Positions 1-5,011 of a stretch of 9,202 nt of DNA are shown here, piece after piece. The DNA comes from CAUTUX01 sp963542015. GTDB taxonomy: Bacteria > Bacillota > Clostridia > Christensenellales > CAG-917. The translations under genes were made by a program, and so were the position numbers. The notes beneath the pieces are model-generated. The model ran no database searches. It saw only the letters and a program-made list of their open reading frames with translations, and was not told the DNA's origin. Positions within the stretch are counted from its first letter, which is position 1, and each line of letters opens with the position of its first letter. The stretch covers positions 1 through 9,202 of the forward strand of contig CAUTUX010000028.1 of assembly GCA_963542015.1 (NCBI GenBank). The letters are read 5' to 3'.

Positions 1-611
1 TAATACCTAAGGGGTATTTTGTCCTATTAAAAGAAGCACAAGCGAAAGCGGGGATTAAGCCCCAAGGGACGGAATGGAAAACGCTTGGAGAAGTGTGCGA
101 AATAAAGAGAGGCCGTGTTATACCTAAAACATATCTAGAAGAGCATGAAGGGCAGTTCCCAGTATATTCTTCTCAAACAAGAAATAATGGAGCAATAGGA
201 CGAATAGATACTTATGATTTTGATGGGGAGTATGCAACGTGGACAACAGACGGGGCGTATGCTGGCACAGTGTTCTATAGAAATGGCAAATTCTCGATAA
301 CAAACATTTGTGGTCTAATAAACCCAAAAGAAGATAGCAAGCTAATGGTTAGATTTATAGTATATTGGCTACAGATAGAAGCAAAAAAACATGTAAAGGG
401 TGGTTCTGGAAATCCAAAGCTAATGAGTAATATTATGGCTAATATAAAAGTTCCAGCATCATCTATAGAAACACAAAAAAGGGTAGTTGAAATTTTGGAG
501 AATTTGGAAAAGATTACAACAAGTATGCAAGAAGGATTGCCTAAGGAGATTGAACTTAGACAAAAACAGTACGAGTATTATAGAGAAAAACTCTTGTCAT
601 TTAATAGATAA
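1..611 (+). CDS. hsdS: Type I restriction-modification specificity subunit HsdS, 3' part only
   Basis: The frame that ends at the TAA at 609-611 is open to the left edge (first full codon at 3), so the gene starts upstream. A GTG at 93 lies inside the conserved domain and is not the start. HsdS recognises the DNA target of a type I restriction-modification complex and brings together HsdM and HsdR. The visible 202 residues begin with a linker ending KPQGTEWKTLGEVCEIKRG, the usual opening of a target-recognition domain. One recognition domain follows, and the end is the conserved coiled-coil spacer (ETQKRVVEILENLEKI, then IELRQKQYEYYREKLLSF). This matches the C-terminal half of a full two-domain HsdS, or a single-domain hsdS cassette of the kind that recombines in phase-variable loci. 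No hsdM or hsdR lies downstream, so partner genes must be to the left if they exist. The family call is firm. Whether it is full length cannot be seen. Confidence 0.9.
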   Translation, partial: IPKGYFVLLKEAQAKAGIKPQGTEWKTLGEVCEIKRGRVIPKTYLEEHEGQFPVYSSQTRNNGAIGRIDTYDFDGEYATWTTDGAYAGTVFYRNGKFSITNICGLINPKEDSKLMVRFIVYWLQIEAKKHVKGGSGNPKLMSNIMANIKVPASSIETQKRVVEILENLEKITTSMQEGLPKEIELRQKQYEYYREKLLSFNR

Positions 612-731
612 CAAAATTGTTGGTTGGTATAAGTGGTAGGTTAGATATGTGTATGGGGATGAAGCTTAGATCGCAATTCAGGAAAGTATCATAAGGATTG
701 GTGAGACAACAGGTTTTAAATTTATTATTTC

Positions 732-760
732 TTGACTGTGTAAATCATATTTTTTAAAAT
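732..760 (+). promoter_or_regulatory. Sigma-A-type promoter of the riboswitch operon
   Basis: A TTGACT -35 box (732-737), a 17-nt spacer and a TAAAAT -10 box (755-760) are each one base from consensus. The predicted transcription start is near 767, which matches the first bases of the riboswitch P1 stem. This makes it the expected promoter for the FMN-regulated transcript. Confidence 0.8.
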
Positions 761-765
761 GAAAA

Positions 766-869
766 TACTTCAGGGCTGGGTGAAAATCCCAACTGGCGGT
801 ATAGCCCGCGAGCTTTTGCAGATCAGGTTAAATTCCTGAGCCAACAGTAGAGTCTGGATGAAAGAAGTG
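766..869 (+). ncRNA. FMN riboswitch (RFN element)
   Basis: The conserved RFN blocks occur in order: CTTCAGGGC, GGGTGAAAATCCCAACTGG, CGGTATAGCCCGCGAGC, a TCAGG/CCTGA hairpin (823-827 with 835-839), then GCCAACAGT and AGTCTGGATGAAAGAAG. The P1 stem pairs 766-771 with 864-869. The hairpin at 777-791 (TGGG/CCCA) is one of the radial stems. RFN aptamers bind flavin mononucleotide and turn off riboflavin synthesis or uptake genes, which fits the RibU domain encoded directly downstream. Only 22 nt separate the end of P1 from the start codon at 892, and no U-tract terminator is visible. Control is therefore probably at translation initiation. One possible switch is pairing of GCCAA (840-844) with TTGGC (879-883) beside the GAGG ribosome site. 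That last point is inference. Confidence 0.95.
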
Positions 870-891
870 CTTTGAGGATTGGCGAGGTGAT

Positions 892-1941
892 ATGCTGAAT
901 CCTAAGATTAATAATTCCGGTTTAAAACTTTCGAATATAACATATATTGCAATATTAACAGCAATTTCATTTATTTTATATTTGATTAGAATTCCGTTAC
1001 CATTTTTCCCATCATTTTTACATATAAATTTTGCAGATGTGCCTACACTTATAGGTGCATTGAAATTAGGTCCATTGCCGGGATTTACTATTGTATTTAT
1101 CAGGATGTTGTTAAAGTTACCGAACACCAGTACAGGCGGAGTTGGCGAAATGGCAGACCTAGTTATAGGTGGAATTCTTGTAATTGTTGCGGGTTTAATT
1201 TATAAGAAAAAACGGAATATATATGGGGCAATAATAGCATTGATAGTTGGGGTCGTAGTCTCTTCATTAATTGCCTGTTTGGTTAATAGATACATTCTAT
1301 TTCCACTTTATATAAGAGTGCTTTTTAAAGGTAAGGCATCAACATTAATTAGAGTGATACCAAAGAATATGAGAAAAAATGCAACTGTAGATAATATGTA
1401 TAGGCTCTTAATATTTGGCGGGGTGTTACCCTTCAACTTATTTAAAGGTGTATTTAATGCACTTGTTGCATTTGTAATATACAAAACAGTAAATAGATTA
1501 TTTGAAATTGAAGAAAAGGTAGAGAGTAAAAAAAGCAATAAAATAGTTGGTATAAATGGTATGCGTAAATTCGCACATAATCTTGCGAATGAGTTAAAGG
1601 GCGGTGAAAAAATAATTCTTGAGGGAGAACTTGGTGCAGGAAAAACAACATTCACAAAATATCTTTGTGAGGCACTAGGAGTTAAAACTACCGTTACAAG
1701 TCCAACATTCACAATTATGAATGAATACTATGGGAAATATAAAATTTATCACATAGATATGTATAGATTAGAAAGTGAAGATGAAATTGAAGAAGTAGGA
1801 ATTCGAGAGTTAATAGAAGACTCTAAGTGTATTTCAATCATAGAATGGAATAAGTTTAAAAACTTAACGGGTATGATATATTGGATAAGTATTAAAAAAA
1901 CAGTTTGTAAAAATTTCAGAAGGATTAACCTAGAGAGATGA
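892..1941 (+). CDS. RibU-TsaE fusion: riboflavin ECF transporter S component joined to t6A synthesis ATPase
   Basis: One 349-residue frame holds two proteins that are normally separate. Residues 1 to about 205 resemble RibU, the membrane subunit that binds riboflavin for an energy-coupling-factor transporter. They are hydrophobic with several membrane helices, and carry FADVPTLIGALKLGPLPG, TGGVGEMADLVIG (81-93) and PFNLFKGVFNAL (180-191). After a charged linker (about 206-216), residues 217-349 are TsaE, the ATPase needed for threonylcarbamoyladenosine at position 37 of ANN-decoding tRNAs. Visible motifs are Walker A GELGAGKT (245-252), TSPTFT (269-274), HIDMYRL (287-293) and IEW (317-319). 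The only internal Met near the junction (224) lies inside the TsaE fold and has no ribosome site. ATG 892 is preceded by GAGG at 884-887 and GAGGAT at 874-879. The gene follows an FMN riboswitch and overlaps tsaB by 4 nt. No EcfA or EcfT gene is in view, so a shared module encoded elsewhere would power uptake. Both domain calls are strong. The fusion could be real or an assembly or strain artefact. Confidence 0.92.
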   Translation: MLNPKINNSGLKLSNITYIAILTAISFILYLIRIPLPFFPSFLHINFADVPTLIGALKLGPLPGFTIVFIRMLLKLPNTSTGGVGEMADLVIGGILVIVAGLIYKKKRNIYGAIIALIVGVVVSSLIACLVNRYILFPLYIRVLFKGKASTLIRVIPKNMRKNATVDNMYRLLIFGGVLPFNLFKGVFNALVAFVIYKTVNRLFEIEEKVESKKSNKIVGINGMRKFAHNLANELKGGEKIILEGELGAGKTTFTKYLCEALGVKTTVTSPTFTIMNEYYGKYKIYHIDMYRLESEDEIEEVGIRELIEDSKCISIIEWNKFKNLTGMIYWISIKKTVCKNFRRINLER

Positions 1942-2498
1942 AAATATTGATTATTGATACCACATGGGAGAACTTGGTGGTAGTAGGTATAAATGACGAA
2001 AAGGAATATATAAGAAATATTCAGCTTGATAAGTTAAATCATCAGAAAACGCTTTTAAATACAATTGATGAAGTGTTGAAGGAAAGTCCAATAGAAATAG
2101 GGGAAGTCGATGTCATTGCAGTTGTTGTTGGTCCTGGTTCATTTACGGGCATAAGAATTGGAATATCAACAGCTTTGGGTCTTTCTTTTGAGAGTCGGAT
2201 AAAGCGTATTGAGTTAAATGCATTTGAAGTTGTTGGATATAAATATAGTGGGAAAGTTGCAGTTGATGCGGGGCATGGTAATTCTTATATAGCCAAGATA
2301 AATAATGGGACAATTGAAGATGTAACATTTTTAGAGGGGAAAGAAACAAAGTCAGGATATATACAAAGAGCTGATATAGATTATGTAAAAAATCTTATTT
2401 CACTCACAAAAGATAAAATAAGTAGTAAAAAATACAGTGAGGGATACATACCTTTCTATGTAAGACCTTCACAAGCTGAACGAAACAGTGGAAAATAA
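1938..2498 (+). CDS. tsaB: TsaB, tRNA threonylcarbamoyladenosine biosynthesis partner protein
   Basis: TsaB (YeaZ) is an inactive ASKHA-fold paralogue of TsaD. It dimerises with TsaD and, together with TsaE, supports transfer of the threonylcarbamoyl group to tRNA A37. The N-terminal strand KILIIDTT, HQKTLLNTIDEVL (35-47), the family hallmark GPGSFTGIRIG (65-75) and the C-terminal PFYVRPSQAE (172-181) are all present, so both ends of the fold are there. At 186 residues it is shorter than the usual 220-240 or so, and the missing length seems to come from the middle of the C-terminal half. The ATG overlaps the TGA of the upstream fusion gene (ATGA at 1938-1941), which suggests coupled translation, and the 3' end overlaps rimI by 11 nt. 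The tsaE-tsaB-rimI order is a common Firmicutes arrangement. tsaD, often the next gene, is not in this window. Confidence 0.92.
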   Translation: MKILIIDTTWENLVVVGINDEKEYIRNIQLDKLNHQKTLLNTIDEVLKESPIEIGEVDVIAVVVGPGSFTGIRIGISTALGLSFESRIKRIELNAFEVVGYKYSGKVAVDAGHGNSYIAKINNGTIEDVTFLEGKETKSGYIQRADIDYVKNLISLTKDKISSKKYSEGYIPFYVRPSQAERNSGK

Positions 2499-2958
2499 TC
2501 AAATTATCATAAGGCAGTTCATGCCTGCAGATATCAAAGCAATAATTAAAATTAATGACCAGGAAATCAAAGAAACATACATAACATCAGATTTTCTTGA
2601 GAAACATGATTTTGCAAAATACAGCGAATCATTTGAGGTTATAGAATACCACAATAAAGTTGTGGGATTTGTTCATTTAAAGAAATATACACCTGATGAA
2701 AATGAGATACTGGCAATAGCTATTGATAATGAATATCAAAGAAAAGGATTTGCCAGGGAGTATATGAATTATATCGCTAGGACATTATGGTCTGATAGTG
2801 AATATAAGACAATTTTCCTTGAGGTTGATGAAGCTAATTTTAAGGCAATAAAGTTCTATGAAAACATTGGATTTGAGCCATATAGGAAAAGAATGAGGTA
2901 TTATGCCAACGGTCATGACGCAATTTGCATGAAAATGGAGATAAAAACCGAAAAATAG
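2488..2958 (+). CDS. rimI: RimI-type GNAT N-acetyltransferase (ribosomal protein S18 alanine acetyltransferase)
   Basis: This is a 156-residue GNAT acetyltransferase. Seen in order are the N-terminal strand IIIRQFMPADI, ILAIAID (74-80), the acetyl-CoA pyrophosphate loop YQRKGFAREYM (83-93), LEVDEANFKAIKFYENIGFEPYR split across 111-133, and GHDAICMKM at the end. LEV-x-E-x-N-x-x-AI-x-FYE-x-x-GF followed by R-x-RYY is the usual RimI pattern. RimI acetylates the N-terminal alanine of ribosomal protein S18. The GTG start at 2488 keeps the first strand, whereas the next Met (residue 12) would remove it. There is no good ribosome site, so translation probably relies on coupling to tsaB through the 11-nt overlap. 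Position after tsaE and tsaB supports RimI over other GNAT enzymes. The exact substrate is inferred from family and context. Confidence 0.88.
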   Translation: MENNQIIIRQFMPADIKAIIKINDQEIKETYITSDFLEKHDFAKYSESFEVIEYHNKVVGFVHLKKYTPDENEILAIAIDNEYQRKGFAREYMNYIARTLWSDSEYKTIFLEVDEANFKAIKFYENIGFEPYRKRMRYYANGHDAICMKMEIKTEK

Positions 2959-2983
2959 AAAATTAAACATATAATAATATATA

Positions 2984-3001
2984 AAAATATATAAATATTT
3001 T
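2984..3001 (+). repeat. AT-only inverted repeat upstream of the IS607-like gene
   Basis: AAAATAT (2984-2990) and ATATTTT (2995-3001) are perfect 7-bp arms around a 4-nt centre. The repeat ends 11 nt before the -35 box of the next gene. It could be a binding site for the dimeric MerR-like domain encoded there, or chance symmetry in a very AT-rich spacer. The stem has no GC pair, so it is not a convincing terminator for the rimI operon. Confidence 0.35.
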
Positions 3002-3012
3002 AGAGAATTTCG

Positions 3013-3042
3013 TTGACATGCGGTAAAAAATCATGCTATATT
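3013..3042 (+). promoter_or_regulatory. Near-consensus extended -10 promoter of the IS607-like gene
   Basis: A perfect TTGACA (3013-3018), an 18-nt spacer and TATATT (3037-3042) preceded by TG at 3034-3035 form a strong extended -10 promoter. The predicted transcription start is about 3049, exactly where the ATG of the next gene lies, so the mRNA would be leaderless or nearly so. The TTG at 3013, a possible in-frame start codon, is the -35 box itself and is rejected as a start. Confidence 0.75.
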
Positions 3043-3048
3043 TTAGAC

Positions 3049-3681
3049 ATGAGTATTTTGTTGTCAATTGGAGAGGCCAGTAAGGCACTTGGTGTCACAA
3101 TTCAAACCCTTAGAAACTGGGATAAAAACGGTATTTTAAAGCCAGATGAATTCACTAGAGGTGGGGAAAGAAGGTATCGTCTTGAAAGCATTAAGAATAT
3201 TAATAAGAATATTACATACCGTAATGATGATTTAAGAACGATAGCATATGCAAGAGTTAACACTCAGAAGGATAATGAATATTTGGTGAAGCAAGTTGAA
3301 GCGTTAGAAAAATTCTGCGACGAACAAGGATTTGAATATGAAGTTATTAAAGATGTTGGTAGTGGAGTAAGTAGCTATAAGAACGGTTTGATGAAACTTA
3401 TTAATGCTTTAATTGAAAATAAAGTAAAAAGACTTGTTATAACATCCCCTGATAGATTGTTAAGATTTGGTGCAGAAATTATATTTTCAATTTGTCGTGC
3501 GAAGAATATTGAGATAATAATTACAAATCAACTCAAGGAAGATTTTGATCAAGAAAATGAAATTTTATATGAAGATATAAAGGATGTCGTCGAGATATTT
3601 TCGGCAAGGTTATACGGCTCACAAAATCCAGAAAGTAAAAATGTTCTAAATTGCTTAAAAAAAGCCATACATGAAAAATAA
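3049..3681 (+). CDS. IS607-family TnpA-like serine recombinase with MerR-type HTH, catalytic Ser replaced by Asn
   Basis: The 210-residue product has the IS607 transposase architecture. A MerR-type winged helix (SIGEASKALGVTIQTLRNWDKNG, 6-28, then RRYRL) is followed by a small serine-recombinase domain. That domain keeps AYAR (66-69), GSG near 104-106, the arginine motif DRLLRFG (135-141) and the family ending EIFSARLYG (182-190). IS607 TnpA moves DNA through a covalent phosphoserine link. Here the nucleophile position in YARVS reads YARVN (Asn71, codon AAC), so strand cleavage should be lost. The conserved Gln four residues on also appears replaced by Asp75. No TnpB gene follows, although IS607 elements usually carry one, and the element ends cannot be seen because this family has neither inverted repeats nor target duplications. 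ATG 3049 was chosen because the promoter ends at 3042; there is no ribosome site. The gene is either a decaying relic or a DNA-binding protein kept for another role. Confidence 0.88.
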   Translation: MSILLSIGEASKALGVTIQTLRNWDKNGILKPDEFTRGGERRYRLESIKNINKNITYRNDDLRTIAYARVNTQKDNEYLVKQVEALEKFCDEQGFEYEVIKDVGSGVSSYKNGLMKLINALIENKVKRLVITSPDRLLRFGAEIIFSICRAKNIEIIITNQLKEDFDQENEILYEDIKDVVEIFSARLYGSQNPESKNVLNCLKKAIHEK

Positions 3682-3720
3682 AAAATAAAATTTTATAAGT
3701 AGAAGCTTTTTCAATTTGAT

Positions 3721-3749
3721 TTGTAAAAGTAGCTATTTATGTATATAGT
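3721..3749 (+). promoter_or_regulatory. Possible promoter of the isocitrate dehydrogenase gene
   Basis: TTGTAA (3721-3726), a 17-nt spacer and TATAGT (3744-3749) lie about 30 nt before the start codon at 3780. Both boxes are imperfect and the region is AT-rich, so this is only a candidate. Some separate promoter is expected because the gene is not tightly packed with its upstream neighbour. Confidence 0.4.
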
Positions 3750-3779
3750 AGACAAACAAAACGGAAGAGGAATGAAGAA

Positions 3780-4961
3780 ATGAAAATTAAAATGAAAAAT
3801 CCAATTGTAGAAATGAACGGAGATGAAATGACTGCGGTTATTTGGTCAATGATTAAGGAACATTTGATTGAACCGTTTATAGATTTGAAAAGCGAATACT
3901 ACGATTTGTCATTGGAAAATAGAGATAGAACAGATGATAAGGTTACTGTAGAGGCTGCAAATGCAATACTACAGCACAAAGTTGGGGTTAAGTGTGCAAC
4001 GATTACTCCAAACGCACAAAGAATGGAAGAATACAATTTGAAAAAACTTTGGGCAAGTCCGAACGCTACAATCAGAGCCATTATGGATGGAACTGTATTT
4101 AGAGCACCTGTAATGGTTGATGGAATCAAACCACTAGTATCAGGATGGGAAAAACCTATTATAGTTGCAAGACATGCATATGGAGATGTATATAAAGGTG
4201 TTGAACTTCTCACTGAAGATACAACGGCATATTTAAAAACCGATCAGCAAGAAAAATTAATTTTTAAATTTGATGGGAAAGGAATAGTTCAGGCAATTCA
4301 CAACACAGATAGAAGCATTAAAAGTTTTGCCAAGAGCTGTTTTGAATTTGCTCTAAGTACAAAACAAGATTTATGGTTCTCAACAAAAGATACAATTTCA
4401 AAAGTATATGATCATAGATTTAAAGATATATTCAGAATAATGTATGAGGACGAATATAAAGAAAAATTTAAGGAAGCTGGTATAGAATACTTCTATACAT
4501 TAATTGATGATGCTGTAGCCAGAGTAATGCGTTCTAATGGTGGTTTTATCTGGGCATTAAAAAATTATGATGGCGATGTAATGAGTGACATGATTGCAAC
4601 AGTATTTGGCTCCTTAGCAATGATGACATCTGTGCTTGTATCACCACAAGGTGCATATGAATATGAGGCGGCACATGGGACTGTAACCAGACATTACTAC
4701 AAATATAGAAACAACGAAGAAACTTCGACCAATTCTATAGCTACTATTTTTGCATGGTCTGGAGCCCTCAGAAAGAGAGCAGAACTGGATGAGAATAAAA
4801 AGCTTGAGGAATTTGCAGATAAACTTGAAAGGGCAGCGATTGAAACAATAGAAAGCGGATATATGACTAAAGATCTTATTAATATGTTCCATAAAGATGG
4901 CGTTGAAAAACATGCCATGAATACAGAAGAATTTTTGATTAAAATAGCAGAAAAACTTTAA
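3780..4961 (+). CDS. icd: NADP-dependent isocitrate dehydrogenase, eukaryote-like subfamily
   Basis: The enzyme oxidatively decarboxylates isocitrate to 2-oxoglutarate and makes NADPH, supplying carbon for glutamate synthesis. The 393 residues align over their whole length with the subfamily that includes human IDH1. Visible are EMNGDEMT (11-18), CATITP (72-77), the substrate loop SPNATIR (93-99), R108, ARHAYGD (130-136, with Arg131 matching IDH1 Arg132), Tyr138, Lys203, NYDGDVMSD with metal-ligand Asp266 and Asp270, and HGTVTRHY (299-306), whose Arg304-His305 pair fits NADP preference. The stretch around 140-170 is several residues shorter than in relatives as I remember them. AGAGG at 3766-3770 lies 9 nt before the ATG. 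An ATG at 3772 gives only a three-codon frame and is not used. The gene stands alone between the IS607-like gene and a complete insertion sequence, with no other TCA-cycle genes nearby. Confidence 0.95.
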   Translation: MKIKMKNPIVEMNGDEMTAVIWSMIKEHLIEPFIDLKSEYYDLSLENRDRTDDKVTVEAANAILQHKVGVKCATITPNAQRMEEYNLKKLWASPNATIRAIMDGTVFRAPVMVDGIKPLVSGWEKPIIVARHAYGDVYKGVELLTEDTTAYLKTDQQEKLIFKFDGKGIVQAIHNTDRSIKSFAKSCFEFALSTKQDLWFSTKDTISKVYDHRFKDIFRIMYEDEYKEKFKEAGIEYFYTLIDDAVARVMRSNGGFIWALKNYDGDVMSDMIATVFGSLAMMTSVLVSPQGAYEYEAAHGTVTRHYYKYRNNEETSTNSIATIFAWSGALRKRAELDENKKLEEFADKLERAAIETIESGYMTKDLINMFHKDGVEKHAMNTEEFLIKIAEKL

Positions 4962-4976
4962 TTTAATGGGTTAGAT

Positions 4977-4982
4977 ATCCTA
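4977..4982. repeat. Target-site duplication, left copy (ATCCTA)
   Basis: ATCCTA directly abuts the left inverted repeat of the insertion sequence and is repeated exactly at 6630-6635 beyond the right end. A 6-bp duplication fits the 5-6 bp usual for the IS1634 family. Confidence 0.9.
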
Positions 4983-5011
4983 TAGTAATTTCCCAATTCT
5001 CACGCTATAGG
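4983..5011 (+). repeat. Left terminal inverted repeat of the insertion sequence
   Basis: It runs from TAGTAATTTCCCAA to CACGCTATAGG and is the reverse complement of 6601-6629 except at two bases (4997-4998). The transposase stop codon (TGA, read from 5002 to 5000) lies inside it, so the gene reaches into the transposon end. Confidence 0.92.

Noticed and set aside
93..611. GTG at 93 as the hsdS start
   Set aside because: The frame is open to the left edge and the conserved TEWKTLGEV sequence lies upstream of this codon, so it is internal.
612..735. Short coding-like stretches after hsdS (647-694, 15 codons from an ATG; and an open stretch at 670-735)
   Set aside because: They are very short, have no ribosome site, and the second has no start codon and runs into the promoter -35 box. 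I see no recognisable family.
3013..3048. TTG at 3013 as the start of the IS607-like protein
   Set aside because: This codon is the -35 box of a strong promoter, and the extra 12 residues precede the conserved HTH start.
3685..3696. Palindrome ATAAAATTTTAT as a terminator for the IS607-like gene
   Set aside because: It has only A-T pairs, no loop and no following U-run, so it is likely chance in AT-rich DNA.
3682..3779. Remains of TnpB or its guide RNA after the IS607-like gene
   Set aside because: The gap is under 100 bp with no coding frame or structured RNA pattern, and isocitrate dehydrogenase begins at 3780.
3899..4213. Minus-strand open frame inside the isocitrate dehydrogenase gene
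   Set aside because: It lies opposite a fully conserved enzyme and has no start signals.
4962..4982. Bidirectional terminator between icd and the minus-strand gene, rebuilt across the IS insertion
   Set aside because: The restored 30-nt gap contains only a weak TTAG/CTAA symmetry around GATATC, too weak to call.
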